Notes: generated from the sequence alone by a model not told the origin. Counted from the first letter of the stretch, positions 13,713 through 22,555 are shown. The stretch is 37,110 nt of DNA from Candidatus Taylorbacteria bacterium RIFCSPLOWO2_01_FULL_45_34b (GCA_001822675.1 MHRY01000005.1:1-37110); one strand, 5' to 3'. Numbers and translations are program-made.

Positions 13713-14267
13713 ATGGCATACAACTTTTCGCATCTCAAAGAAAAAGCAAAAAATATTGAAGAGTGGCTGAAAAAGGAAATGAGCGGTATTCGGACAGGTA
13801 AAGCGATGCCGGCTATTTTAGATTCGGTTCAGGTCGATAGTTATGGTTCCAAAATGAAGATTACCGAGCTTGCGAGCGTTTCTGTCGAAGATTCAAAAAC
13901 CCTTCGCATTACGCCCTGGGACATGTCGCAGGTGAAGCATATTGAAAAAGCGATTGCCACCTCCACCTTAGGGCTTGGTGTTTCCGCGGACGAGCGGGGC
14001 GTGCGTGTTACCTTTCCGGAATTAACGAGCGAAAGGCGAGCGGCGCTTGTTAAAGTCGCTAAAGAAAAACTTGAAGAATCGCGGATGAGCCTCCGAACCC
14101 TTCGGGACGAGGTTTGGAAAGATATTCAAGCTAAAGAAAAAGCGGGCGGCATGGGCGAGGATGAAAAATTCCGCCTCAAGGATGAAATGCAGAAAATTGT
14201 CGATGGGGTAGGTAAGTCTTTGGAAGAAATGTTTGGAAGGAAGGAAAAAGAAGTGGTTGGACAATAA
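13713..14267 (+). CDS. frr: Ribosome recycling factor
   Basis: At 184 aa this has the standard RRF length. Typical segments are seen: EEWLKKEMSGIRTGKAMPAILDSVQVDSYGS at the start of the three-helix bundle, LRITPWDMSQVKHIEKAI in the small domain, then LTSERRAALVKVAKEKLEESRMSLRTLRDE in the last helices. With EF-G it splits post-termination ribosomes. The ATG at 13713 opens the first helix region directly. It lies 48 nt after holB and about 100 nt before rseP. Confidence 0.95.
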   Translation: MAYNFSHLKEKAKNIEEWLKKEMSGIRTGKAMPAILDSVQVDSYGSKMKITELASVSVEDSKTLRITPWDMSQVKHIEKAIATSTLGLGVSADERGVRVTFPELTSERRAALVKVAKEKLEESRMSLRTLRDEVWKDIQAKEKAGGMGEDEKFRLKDEMQKIVDGVGKSLEEMFGRKEKEVVGQ

Positions 14268-14366
14268 CCAATAACCAAGAGACAATAACCAAGGCAGAGG
14301 GGGAAGCTTAGAAATTAGTTTGAAGTCTTTTTGGTTATTGTTTCTTGGTGTTTGGAGTTTCACCGT

Positions 14367-15464
14367 ATGTCTATTATTTTATTCATCATCATTTTGGCGG
14401 TTTTGGTTTTTGTCCATGAACTTGGACATTTTCTTTTTGCCAAAAAAGCCGGTATTCGAGTTGATGAATTCGGCCTTGGTTTCCCGCCGCGGCTTTTTGG
14501 CAAGAAAGTGGGGGAGACGATCTATTCAATCAACGCAATTCCTTTTGGCGGTTTCGTTAAAATTTTTGGCGAAGATCCAAATGACGAATCAATAAACGGA
14601 CCGGATCGTGATCGGAGTTTTGTTCACAAAAAACGTCCTGTCCAAGCGGCGGTGCTTGTGGCCGGCGTGCTTTTCAATTTTTTGTTTGCGTTTGTCCTAA
14701 ATACGGTTGGTTTTGCTTCAGGTTTTCCCGTGGCAGTAGAAGGCTGGAGTGGCCAAGGCCAGCTCCAAAATATCCAGCTTCTCATCACGGACATTGTTCC
14801 CGAGTCTCCCGCTTCTTTTGCCGGACTTAAGAGCGGAGACGCACTCCAGTCTCTTAAAAGTGACAAGGATAAAATTGAAGGCGATTTGGAGGCGGAGGAG
14901 GTTCGGCAATTTATTAGAGATCACGCGAGTGTCCCGATTGCCGTTTCTGTTTCTCGCAAGGCAGAACTGTTCGAATTTTCTGTCGAAACAAAAATAATGC
15001 AAGGTGAACCAAACCCCATTATCGGCATTTCCATGGAAAAAGTCGCGTCTCTTCGTCTGCCGATTCACCTTGCGGTTTTGGAAGGTTTCAAGATGACGTA
15101 TTTTAGTGCGAAAAGCGTCTTATTCGGTTTCGGTGAGTTATTGAAACAGGCGTTTCATGGCGGAGTCTCTATCAGTCAATTGACGGGACCTGTTGGTATC
15201 GCGGGCATGGTCGGGAGCGCGCGCGATCTTGGTATTTCATACCTCCTTTCATTTACCGCTTTTCTTTCAATTAATCTCGCGGTTCTAAACCTCTTACCTT
15301 TTCCCGCGCTTGACGGCGGCCGGATTCTTTTTGTGGCCATTGAAGGAGTAACACGCAGGCGTTTGAATCAAAACATTACCAATACTTTAAACGCACTCGG
15401 CTTTATTTTGCTTCTCCTCCTTATGTTTTTTGTGACATATCAGGATATCGCGAAGCTGTTTTAA
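14367..15464 (+). CDS. rseP: Site-2 intramembrane metalloprotease (RseP/RasP family) with PDZ domain
   Basis: The 365-aa protein has four expected landmarks: a first membrane helix containing VFVHELGHFLFAKKAG (HEXXH zinc site), the GFGLGF-like loop FGLGFPPRLFG, a central PDZ region (about 140-200, SPASFAGLKSGDAL), and a C-terminal helix with NLLPFPALDGGR, the LDG motif that supplies the third zinc ligand. Such proteases cleave membrane-bound anti-sigma factors or remnant signal peptides. I start at the ATG at 14367 because it opens the first transmembrane helix; the track's extra 12 residues are polar. A perfect hairpin overlaps the stop codon. Confidence 0.93.
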   Translation: MSIILFIIILAVLVFVHELGHFLFAKKAGIRVDEFGLGFPPRLFGKKVGETIYSINAIPFGGFVKIFGEDPNDESINGPDRDRSFVHKKRPVQAAVLVAGVLFNFLFAFVLNTVGFASGFPVAVEGWSGQGQLQNIQLLITDIVPESPASFAGLKSGDALQSLKSDKDKIEGDLEAEEVRQFIRDHASVPIAVSVSRKAELFEFSVETKIMQGEPNPIIGISMEKVASLRLPIHLAVLEGFKMTYFSAKSVLFGFGELLKQAFHGGVSISQLTGPVGIAGMVGSARDLGISYLLSFTAFLSINLAVLNLLPFPALDGGRILFVAIEGVTRRRLNQNITNTLNALGFILLLLLMFFVTYQDIAKLF

Positions 15465-15503
15465 GGTTCAACCTCACCGGCTGCCGGTGAGGTTGAACCT
15501 TTG
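15464..15503 (+). terminator. 17-bp perfect hairpin at the rseP stop
   Basis: AGGTTCAACCTCACCGG pairs perfectly with CCGGTGAGGTTGAACCT around a 3-nt loop, followed by TTTG. It starts on the last base of the stop codon. GAGGTTCAACCTC-type arms also form the hairpin at 6714-6754. Confidence 0.65.
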
Positions 15504-15558
15504 TTGATTTACTTTATACCTTCATTGGGTGAGAAGAAAATGTATTCAGTAAAAAAAC

Positions 15559-15600
15559 AAATTACAAATAAGAAGCCGACCGGCTTCTTATTTGTAATTT
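15559..15600. repeat. Palindrome with GACC loop, copy 1
   Basis: A 19-bp perfect stem begins AAATTACAAAT and closes on the tetraloop GACC. A second palindrome with the same outer AATTACAAAT and the same GACC loop but a different inner stem lies at 30760-30803. Confidence 0.7.
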
Positions 15601-15627
15601 ACTTAAAATGGGAAAAAGCATAGGAAA

Positions 15628-15662
15628 GAAAAAAGCCGTCCCTCGAAAATCTCGGGACGGCT
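15628..15662 (-). terminator. Terminator of the 15681-16043 gene
   Basis: On the minus strand AGCCGTCCC and GGGACGGCT form a stem followed by TTTTTT, 19 nt after the stop codon. Confidence 0.85.
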
Positions 15663-15680
15663 TCAATCGCTTTTCACGTT

Positions 15681-16043
15681 CTAGCGGTGTCTTTCCGCTG
15701 GGTCGATTGGTACAAACTCCACCTGCAAGATGTTAGTCACTATCGTTTTCCTGCCTCCCAAGATTCCTCCTTCTTTCGGGAGAATTTTGTAAGTGTAGCG
15801 GACTGCTACAAGCTGACCGTTCGTTAACGTCGCAGAATGTTTCCCCTCGATTTTCTCGCCAGTATTAAGCGACTCCGCAAGAACTTTTCCTCCCGGCACT
15901 TGCGTTCCGATGACAACAAAGTTGCTGGTGTCGTAAGCAGGAGAGGATTTGATTGTTATGGACCTCTTTACCAAAGAGCCACAGACGAAGAGGATGGAAA
16001 GGACAAATAGTACCGCAATAATTTTATTGAGATAATTTTTCAT
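15681..16043 (-). CDS. Small membrane-anchored or exported hypothetical protein
   Basis: The 120-aa protein has a short basic N-terminus and one hydrophobic helix (residues about 8-23, IIAVLFVLSILFVCGS). The rest is a beta-rich soluble part (FVVIGTQVPGGKVLAESL, QLVAVRYTYKILPKEGG, ILQVEFVPIDPAE). The Cys in VCGSLV is not a clear lipobox. I recognise no family. It is a well-bounded unit: promoter TTGACA-16 bp-TAGTCT (16113-16086) and a strong terminator. It lies between rseP and a + strand ORF and is the only minus-strand gene in that stretch. Confidence 0.75.
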   Translation of the reverse strand: MKNYLNKIIAVLFVLSILFVCGSLVKRSITIKSSPAYDTSNFVVIGTQVPGGKVLAESLNTGEKIEGKHSATLTNGQLVAVRYTYKILPKEGGILGGRKTIVTNILQVEFVPIDPAERHR

Positions 16044-16085
16044 ATCAGAATTTTGTTTTGTTGTTCGGACAGGATATCTGTTTGT

Positions 16086-16113
16086 AGACTATCACAAGAA
16101 ATTTCTTTGTCAA
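16086..16113 (-). promoter_or_regulatory. Promoter of the 15681-16043 gene
   Basis: On the minus strand TTGACA (16113-16108) and TAGTCT (16091-16086) are 16 bp apart. Confidence 0.7.
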
Positions 16114-16155
16114 CTATCGTGTTTCTCTTTATTTTCCTGTACAATTTCAGCACTT

Positions 16156-16416
16156 ATGCCGTTCGAACACCCTCATTTTAATAACGAAGGCGAGCATACT
16201 GTGTGGGTCAGGAAAGCTATGCAGATAAAGCTTGCTGAACGGCAGTACGGTGAGGAGGTTTCTTCCCACATGGTAGAGTGGATTGACGAGCATAGTGACG
16301 AATTTAAGAAACTTTTCGATCAACATATCGAAAAAGACCCCGCTTTTATTGAGCATTTTGAAAAAGATCCCGATACGGTCCTCGATCTGATTGAGCAAGA
16401 GATGAGTTCAAAATAG
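16156..16416 (+). CDS. Small acidic hypothetical protein
   Basis: This 86-aa ORF is rich in Glu, Asp and His (FEHPHFNNEGEHTVW, EWIDEHSDEFKKLFDQHI, FEKDPDTVLDLIEQEM) and looks helical and soluble. I recognise no family. TACAAT ends 9-10 nt before the ATG, so it is probably leaderless. It ends 13 nt before proS and is likely co-transcribed with it. The composition and conserved-looking helical pattern make it more credible than the overlapping minus-strand ORF at 16147-16398. Confidence 0.65.
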   Translation: MPFEHPHFNNEGEHTVWVRKAMQIKLAERQYGEEVSSHMVEWIDEHSDEFKKLFDQHIEKDPAFIEHFEKDPDTVLDLIEQEMSSK

Positions 16417-16429
16417 GTGTCATAATCTT

Positions 16430-17695
16430 ATGAAACAATCACAATTATTTACCAAAACCCGCAAAGAAGCGCCGAAAGATGAAGTTTCGAAAAATGCCGA
16501 ACTTCTCATCCGCGCCGGATTCATTCACAAAGAAATGGCCGGTGTCTATTCCTACTTACCACTCGGACTTCGGGTGCTCAAAAATATAGAGCGGATTATC
16601 CGCGAGGAGATGAACGCGCTCGGCGGTCAGGAAGTTCTTTTGACCACACTCCAAAATAAAGAAAGTTGGCAGAAAACCGGCCGCTTTGATGACGCGGTTA
16701 TCGATAATTGGTTTAAGACGAAACTTAAAAATGATACGGAACTTGGGCTTGCCAATACCCACGAAGAGCCGCTCTCGGCGCTTCTCACTAATTTTGCTAA
16801 ATCATTTCGAGACTTTCCGCTTTACATTTATCAGATTCAGACCAAATTTCGCAATGAGTCAAGGGCCAAAAGCGGCATCATGCGCGGACGCGAATTTTTG
16901 ATGAAAGATTTGTATTCTTTTTCTCGCGATCAAAAAGAACACGACGTGTTTTATGAAAAAGCAAAAAATGCGTACCACAAAATCTTTACCCGTGTTGGTC
17001 TTGGTGGACAAACCTATGAGACATTTGCGTCCGGCGGCAGTTTCGCCAAATATTCCCATGAATTTCAAACGGTAACGGACGCCGGCGAGGACATCATTTA
17101 CATTGATGAGAAAAAAAGAATAGCGGTCAACAAAGAAGTTCTTGCGCCGGAAGTTTTGAAAGAGCTCGGTTTGGAGAAGAAAGATCTTGTCGAAAAAAAA
17201 GCGGTGGAAGTCGGAAATATTTTCAGTTTAGGCACTCGTTTTTCCTTGCCACTTGGCCTTTTTTATACAGACGAAAAAGGCGAGAAGAAACCGGTTATTA
17301 TAGGTTCCTACGGCATTGGCCTCGGCCGTCTTATGGGTACGGTGGTTGAAGTACTTTCAGACGAAAAGGGAATTATCTGGCCGGAATCGATTGCGCCGTT
17401 TACCGTTCATCTTGTCTCGCTTTTAGGAGATAAGGTGGATGTGCGAACGTACGCGGATAATTTGTACCTGAAATTAGAAAAATCGGGTGTCTCCGTCTTA
17501 TATGACGATCGCGATCTTCGGCCCGGGGAAAAATTTGCCGACAGCGATCTTATCGGTATTCCAAATCGCGCCATTATAAGCGAGCGAGGCATGAAAGATG
17601 ACAAAATCGAATGGAAAAATCGGGAGACTGGCGATATCGAAATGATTGACGAAAAAGAATTTTTCAGGCGCGTGCCGCGAACCGTCCATGTTTGA
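16430..17695 (+). CDS. proS: Prolyl-tRNA synthetase (short form)
   Basis: The 421-aa class II synthetase shows motif 1 (GVYSYLPLGLRVLKNIERII), motif 2 (FRNESRAKSGIMRGREFLMK) and motif 3 (GSYGIGLGRLMGTVVEVLSD), then an anticodon-binding domain (about 315-421, VHLVSLLGD, LYDDRDLRPGEKFADSDL). The roughly 180-residue editing insertion of E. coli-type ProRS is absent, as in other short bacterial forms. It charges tRNA-Pro. Its last 8 bp overlap the start of the second mreB (ATGTTTGA), suggesting translational coupling of the two genes. Confidence 0.95.
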   Translation: MKQSQLFTKTRKEAPKDEVSKNAELLIRAGFIHKEMAGVYSYLPLGLRVLKNIERIIREEMNALGGQEVLLTTLQNKESWQKTGRFDDAVIDNWFKTKLKNDTELGLANTHEEPLSALLTNFAKSFRDFPLYIYQIQTKFRNESRAKSGIMRGREFLMKDLYSFSRDQKEHDVFYEKAKNAYHKIFTRVGLGGQTYETFASGGSFAKYSHEFQTVTDAGEDIIYIDEKKRIAVNKEVLAPEVLKELGLEKKDLVEKKAVEVGNIFSLGTRFSLPLGLFYTDEKGEKKPVIIGSYGIGLGRLMGTVVEVLSDEKGIIWPESIAPFTVHLVSLLGDKVDVRTYADNLYLKLEKSGVSVLYDDRDLRPGEKFADSDLIGIPNRAIISERGMKDDKIEWKNRETGDIEMIDEKEFFRRVPRTVHV

Positions 17696-18752
17696 CCGAT
17701 ACCTTCAAAATATATACCGCCTTATATCAAACGATATTGGTATTGACCTTGGTACGGCCAACACACTGGTGTACGTCAAAGGCCACGGCATTGTCATAAA
17801 CGAGCCGTCTGTTGTCGCGGTCAATCAAAAGACGGGGCAGGTGGTTGCAGTTGGGGTATCAGCCAAGGCCATGCTAGGCAGAACGCCCGGGCACATTTTG
17901 GCTGTGCGGCCAGTTGTCGACGGCGTCATCTCTGATTTTGAGGTAACGGAAGAGATGATGGCCTACCTTTTGAATAGTTCGCAAAAGCAAGCAAGGAAAT
18001 TTCTGGGACCGCGGGTGGTAGTCGGCGTGCCTTCGGGTGTGACCAATGTCGAAACGCGGGCAGTTCGGGACGTGACCAAAAACACCGGCGCGCGCGAGGT
18101 TCATATTGTGGAACAGCCGATGGCGGCGGCCATCGGCATCAGACTTCCGATTCATGAGCCGGTCGGAAGCATGATTATTGATATCGGCGGTGGCACCACT
18201 GACATCGCGGTTATTTCTTTAGGCGGTGTTGTCCAATCAAAAAATATCAAAGTTGCCGGCGACCGGTTTAATAACGACATTATTTCATACATGCGAAGCG
18301 AATTTAAAATTTTAATCGGAGAAAAAACCGCTGAAAATATCAAAATCGCGATCGGCGCGGTCATTCCCGTTTCGCCGGCGATGGAGGCGGTGGTGAAAGG
18401 GCGGGACTTGGTTAGCGGATTGCCCCGCGAAGTGGCGTTGACCGACACCGATGTCCGCGAAGCGCTCGCGCCTTCGATCGACATCTTGCTTGAATCAGTT
18501 CGCGAAGTACTTGAAATCACTCCGCCCGAAATTGTCTCCGACATCATGCACAGGGGCATCTATCTCGTCGGCGGCGGGGCGCTCCTTCGCGGTTTGGATG
18601 AGTTGCTTCGCGAATACATTCGCATTCCCATCCATATCGCCGAGGATCCTTTGACGGCGGTCGCGCGCGGTACCGGCATAATTTTAGAGCACTTCGATCT
18701 TTTTAAAGACGTGCTTATCAAAAACGAAGATGAATCTTCTCCGGACAGTTAG
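17688..18752 (+). CDS. mreB: MreB, rod-shape actin homologue (copy 2, mreBCD operon)
   Basis: The 354-aa protein carries all MreB nucleotide-site motifs: GIDLGTANTLVYVKGHG, VEQPMAAAIGIRLPI, MIIDIGGGTTDIAVISLGG and IYLVGGGALLRGLDEL. It starts with a short amphipathic leader (MFDRYLQNIYRLISND). The ATG at 17688 overlaps the proS stop; the longer start in the track (17646) would use proS codons. Its 3' end overlaps mreC by 23 bp. This is the canonical operon copy; the other MreB is at 11628. The FtsZ-independent rod-growth machinery follows directly (mreC, mreD-like, mrdA). Confidence 0.96.
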   Translation: MFDRYLQNIYRLISNDIGIDLGTANTLVYVKGHGIVINEPSVVAVNQKTGQVVAVGVSAKAMLGRTPGHILAVRPVVDGVISDFEVTEEMMAYLLNSSQKQARKFLGPRVVVGVPSGVTNVETRAVRDVTKNTGAREVHIVEQPMAAAIGIRLPIHEPVGSMIIDIGGGTTDIAVISLGGVVQSKNIKVAGDRFNNDIISYMRSEFKILIGEKTAENIKIAIGAVIPVSPAMEAVVKGRDLVSGLPREVALTDTDVREALAPSIDILLESVREVLEITPPEIVSDIMHRGIYLVGGGALLRGLDELLREYIRIPIHIAEDPLTAVARGTGIILEHFDLFKDVLIKNEDESSPDS

Positions 18753-19593
18753 GCGGCCAAGAAGGGAAAAGAGTTTTCTTGGCACGGTACTCATCCTTGG
18801 CGTTTTAATCGCTGGTGTGCATTTTTTCTTTCCGTTTTTCTTCTCGAGCCTTCTTTCTTCGCTCCTCTTTCCTTTTTGGACTTTTCATAAAAATGCCAAT
18901 GAAACTTCGATGGGAGCTTTTTCACTTGAATCGCGGCAGTCTCTTATTTCTCGAGTCGAAGATCTTTCTTTTAAACTTGACCAAGTAAATCTCGATTTCC
19001 AAACGCTTCACTTGCTTGAGTTAGAAAACGAGGAGCTTAAGGCCGCGCTCGGTCGCAGTGGCAGGGAGAAAATTATTCTGGCCGCGATTCTCTCCCGCCC
19101 GCCTCGCTCGCCCTACGACACTTTAATTCTTGATCGGGGTTCTACCGATGGTGTTAAAAAAGGCGACATTGTTTCAATAGATAATCACTTTCTGGTTGGG
19201 GAAATCGTCGAGGTCGGAGGCTCTTTTTCGAAAGTGGAATTATTTTCTTCCCCGGGCAAAGAGACTGAAGTTCAAATCGGCAAAGATCATATTCAAACCA
19301 TTGTGTATGGTTTTGGTGCTGGTAATTTCAGGGCCAGACTGCCGCAAGACACCGCAATTGCGGTAGGGGACGTGGTTTCGATGACTTCTTTTGATATCGG
19401 TGTTTTGGGTTTTGTCGCGAAAATTGAAGGAACTTCTGCCGATGCCTTTCGAGTGCTGTATTTCCGAACCCCGTTCAATCTCTCACAAACGAGAATGGTT
19501 GAAATTGGCGCGCCTACTACCCCCTCTCTTATAGAAGCGGAAAGTTTGAAAGATGAAAGTCCTTTTCCAGAAGGAAACCCCGAATCACTATGA
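18730..19593 (+). CDS. mreC: Rod shape-determining protein MreC
   Basis: The 287-aa protein has one N-terminal membrane helix (about 15-45, FLGTVLILGVLIAGVHFFFP), a coiled coil (about 70-105, SRVEDLSFKLDQVNLDFQTL) and the double beta-barrel domain: LILDRGSTDGVKKGDIVSI and GEIVEVGGSFSKVELFSSPG are the usual D-x-G-x-x-x-G-V-x-x-G and V-G-x-V signatures. MreC links MreB filaments to PBP2 outside the membrane. It overlaps mreB upstream, and the mreD-like ORF starts within its last codons (ATGATGA). Confidence 0.92.
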   Translation: MNLLRTVRRPRREKSFLGTVLILGVLIAGVHFFFPFFFSSLLSSLLFPFWTFHKNANETSMGAFSLESRQSLISRVEDLSFKLDQVNLDFQTLHLLELENEELKAALGRSGREKIILAAILSRPPRSPYDTLILDRGSTDGVKKGDIVSIDNHFLVGEIVEVGGSFSKVELFSSPGKETEVQIGKDHIQTIVYGFGAGNFRARLPQDTAIAVGDVVSMTSFDIGVLGFVAKIEGTSADAFRVLYFRTPFNLSQTRMVEIGAPTTPSLIEAESLKDESPFPEGNPESL

Positions 19594-19853
19594 TGAAGCG
19601 TGTTTTTGCCAACCTATTTCTTTTTTTGTCGGTTCTTGTTTTTCCGTGGTATGTTACTGTGTCCGCGCTAGTTATTTTTATTTTTTTGTTTCGAAATTTC
19701 TATGAAGCGGCTTTTTTCTCGTTTCTCTTAGATGTAGTATATAGCACGCCAGGTACGTACTTTTTAGGTGTTCCGTTTATTTTGACTCTAGCCAGTTTTG
19801 TTTTTCTTATCCTTGCTTCTTTTCTTAAAAGACATCTTTTATTGCGCGCATAA
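19590..19853 (+). CDS. mreD: Short MreD-like membrane protein
   Basis: The 87-aa product is almost entirely hydrophobic, with about three membrane spans (FANLFLFLSVLVFPWYV, ALVIFIFLFRNFYEAAFFSFLL, FILTLASFVFLILASFL). The segment SFLLDVVYSTPGTYFLGVPF resembles the MreD G-L-x-x-D-x-x-x-x-x-x-x-G pattern. It is much shorter than typical MreD (about 160 aa). Position between mreC and mrdA with overlapping start supports the call, which is mostly from context. Confidence 0.7.
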   Translation: MMKRVFANLFLFLSVLVFPWYVTVSALVIFIFLFRNFYEAAFFSFLLDVVYSTPGTYFLGVPFILTLASFVFLILASFLKRHLLLRA

Positions 19854-19856
19854 TAT

Positions 19857-21563
19857 ATGTGGTCAGCGTTCAAACGTTTATTTAGAAAAAAAACTAAAGG
19901 CGGTGAGATCTATCCCGACGAGATTTTTTTAGACGCGCAGAATTTACCAGCATTCGACAAAAACCAGTTTGAGGGCCGTCTTGAAAAACCGATTTCGCGC
20001 CGCGCTATTGCCATGGTTGGGCTGGTCTTTCTCTCTGGCGCCGCGCTTTTTGGCGTCCGATCGTGGAATTTACAAGTCGTACACGGTAAAGCCTACGCAC
20101 TTCGAAGCGAACAAAATCGCTTGCGTCATATTCTCATCTTCGGGGAGCGGGGAGCGATTTATGATCGCCATGATGAGCTTCTTGTTTCAAATATTCCAAA
20201 CACTGATCCCGCGAACTTTTCAATCCGTTCATATCCCACCTCGGGTGGCTTCTCGCATCTTTTAGGCTACGTTGGCTATCCTTCCAAAGATTCGGCTGGT
20301 TTTTACTACACATCAAACATTGAAGGCGAGGAAGGTATTGAAAAGTTTTATAATGCCGCTCTCGCGGGTAAAAATGGCGTCGAACTTATCGAGATAAACG
20401 CGCTTGGCAAAATTGAGACAGAGAGTGTTATTTATCCGCCGCAAAATGGAGACAACCTCCATCTTTCCGTAGATAGGGAAGTGCAAGAAAAGCTATACGG
20501 AGAAATTGAAAGTTTGGCAAAGCAAGTTGGTTTCGAGGGCGGGGCTGGCGTTATTATAGATGTTGAGAGCGGTGAAATTTTGGCCATGACGAGTTATCCC
20601 GAATACGACTCGGGGGTTATTGCCGATGGTAGCGACGAGACTACTATTTCAAAATATCTCACTGACTCGAAAAAACCGTTTCTTGATCGCGCTGCGAGTG
20701 GCCTATACACACCCGGCTCCATTGTCAAACCATTTTTGGCAATGGGAGCGCTCGAAGAAGGCGTGATTGATCCGGAAACATCCATTTTAAGCACCGGTTC
20801 AATTTCCATTCCAAACCCATTCGATAAAACCAAACGTTCTGTCTTTACAGACTGGAAGGCGCATGGATATGTTGACATGCGTCAAGCACTCGCGGTTTCT
20901 TCGAACGTTTATTTTTATGAAGTCGGTGGGGGATTCGAAGGTCAAAAAGGATTGGGTATCGCCAACATTGAAAAATATATGCGGTTGTTTGGTTTCGGCG
21001 CAGAAATCCCGGGGCAGTTTTTTGGAGACAAAAAAGGAGTGCTTCCAAATCCGGAATGGAAGGCTCTCAATTTTGACGGCGAAGTCTGGCGGATTGGAGA
21101 CACCTACAACACTGCCATTGGCCAATACGGTGTCCAGGTAACACCGCTTCAAGCCGCCCGCGCTATTGCAGCAATCGCAAATGGCGGGAAACTTTTAAAT
21201 CCAAGTGTGCTTTTAGGTGGAAGTCCCGATGGCAGAATTAGCGAAGTTCTTCCTTTCACAGAGGGGTATTTCAAAGTGGTGCAAGAAGGCATGCGCGAAG
21301 CGGTGCTCTCCGGCACGGCCAAAGGTCTCGACATTCCCGAAGTTACGGTTGCCGCCAAAACAGGCACAGCCGAACTTGGCAGTTTGAAACAATACGTCAA
21401 TTCATGGGTCATTGGTTTTTTCCCGTACGAAAAGCCCCGCTACGCTTTTGCAGTGCTCATGGAAAAAGGCCCTCGCGACAATCTCTTGGGCGGCCTCTTT
21501 GTCATGCGCGGTATGCTGGATTGGATGAAGGTTAATGCCCCCGAGTATGTGACTAACCCTTGA
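19857..21563 (+). CDS. mrdA: Penicillin-binding protein 2 (elongation transpeptidase)
   Basis: The 568-aa protein is a class B PBP. It has a cytoplasmic N-terminus, one membrane helix (about 43-62, AIAMVGLVFLSGAALFGV), a dimerisation/pedestal region with LRHILIFGERGAIYDRHDE, and a transpeptidase domain with SxxK in TPGSIVKPF, SxN in VSSNVYFYE and KTG in AAKTGTAELG. It cross-links peptidoglycan during rod growth. It closes the mreB-mreC-mreD operon, starting 3 nt after mreD. No rodA gene follows, so the partner glycosyltransferase must be elsewhere. Its stop codon overlaps the -35 box of the next promoter. Confidence 0.95.
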   Translation: MWSAFKRLFRKKTKGGEIYPDEIFLDAQNLPAFDKNQFEGRLEKPISRRAIAMVGLVFLSGAALFGVRSWNLQVVHGKAYALRSEQNRLRHILIFGERGAIYDRHDELLVSNIPNTDPANFSIRSYPTSGGFSHLLGYVGYPSKDSAGFYYTSNIEGEEGIEKFYNAALAGKNGVELIEINALGKIETESVIYPPQNGDNLHLSVDREVQEKLYGEIESLAKQVGFEGGAGVIIDVESGEILAMTSYPEYDSGVIADGSDETTISKYLTDSKKPFLDRAASGLYTPGSIVKPFLAMGALEEGVIDPETSILSTGSISIPNPFDKTKRSVFTDWKAHGYVDMRQALAVSSNVYFYEVGGGFEGQKGLGIANIEKYMRLFGFGAEIPGQFFGDKKGVLPNPEWKALNFDGEVWRIGDTYNTAIGQYGVQVTPLQAARAIAAIANGGKLLNPSVLLGGSPDGRISEVLPFTEGYFKVVQEGMREAVLSGTAKGLDIPEVTVAAKTGTAELGSLKQYVNSWVIGFFPYEKPRYAFAVLMEKGPRDNLLGGLFVMRGMLDWMKVNAPEYVTNP

Positions 21564-21588
21564 CATACTTAAATTATGATGCTATTCT
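21560..21588 (+). promoter_or_regulatory. Consensus promoter of the SDR gene
   Basis: A perfect TTGACA (21560-21565) and TATTCT (21583-21588) are 17 bp apart. Unlike most promoters here it leaves a leader of about 55-60 nt with an AAAGGA site before the GTG start. Confidence 0.85.
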
Positions 21589-21652
21589 CTTCGCAGGTTC
21601 TTTTTCAATCAAGTTAGATAACAGAAAACAAACATAACGAAAGGAAAAAGTC

Positions 21653-22362
21653 GTGAAGACCTATTTGGTTTTCGGTGCGGCCGGTTCGATTGGTAAAAAG
21701 GTGGTGTGTAAGTTACTCGCCGCCGGTCACAAGTGATCGCTTCAGTTCGGGAGCATCACCAGCGGGCTCAAGAGAAGTTGTCGCAGAAAGGAGCGTTTGT
21801 GGATGTGATTAAGGATGTTGCAGATCGAGAGAGAATGGAGGCATATAGCAATAATTTCTTTGATTATTTCCCGGGCAACTTCAACAAGCTCGATGGCGTC
21901 ATCTACGCGGTCGGACATTGTCCGCCAAATGGTTTCCCGGAAGCGGTCAAGTACCCGCTTTCGCAGTTACCGCTTGAAAGATATCTGAACGAGATCAACA
22001 TGCATCAGGTCGGCGTTCTCAACGTTTTCCAGTGCATGCTCAAAAATCTCAAGGATGGTGGCTGTTTCGTTTTCATCTCTTCGGCCATCACTCGTCTTAA
22101 AGGACAGTTTCCGCCATTCTTGCAAGCTCATCATTACGCAAGCGCAATCAGCGCCAAAGATTGGTTGGTGGAGGGGATGCGACACGATCCGATAACCACC
22201 AGACGCAGGATTAAGGTTCATCGTCTGGCCCCCGTGGCCGTGGACTCACCTTTCTTCGACGGAAGCCCGAGACCACCAGAGATAATTCCAATCAGTACCG
22301 TTGTCGATGAAATTGTCCTCGCGCTCGAAAGTGAGGAGATCGTCGACAAACAGATAACCTAA
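21653..22362 (+). CDS. Short-chain dehydrogenase/reductase-like protein, interrupted by a -1 frameshift
   Basis: A GTG at 21653, preceded by AAAGGA, opens a frame encoding the NAD-binding start of an SDR (YLVFGAAGSIGKKVVCKLL). It reaches TGA at 21734-21736. The rest of the protein (VIASVREHHQ onward) continues without a gap in the -1 frame, whose GTG overlaps the TGA. Restoring one base would give a single protein of about 236 aa. Downstream are the SDR segments DGVIYAVGHCPPNGF and CFVFISSAIT (catalytic Ser region). The Tyr of HHYASAISAK has Ile, not Lys, at +4, so the classical YxxxK is altered. The gene has its own promoter and terminator. It is either a young pseudogene, a sequencing error, or a coupled/frameshifted gene. 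Confidence 0.7.
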
Positions 22363-22387
22363 ACGATTTCGCACTGTTTCATTATAC

Positions 22388-22421
22388 AAGGTCTTGAGTG
22401 TTGCCACTCAAGACCTTTTTT
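22388..22421 (+). terminator. Terminator of the SDR gene
   Basis: AAGGTCTTGAGTG and CACTCAAGACCTT form a perfect 13-bp stem with a 4-nt loop, followed by a T-run. Confidence 0.92.
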
Positions 22422-22555
22422 GTATTGGAGGCGAGGCCTCCAAGTAGGCCTCCAGTGCTAAACTAGGAATTGATTAGACAAGTGTGCCATACGACATCGC
22501 AAGTCGTTGCTTTTTATTTTCCCTCTTATTTTCTTCAAACCTCTAAGCGAGAATT

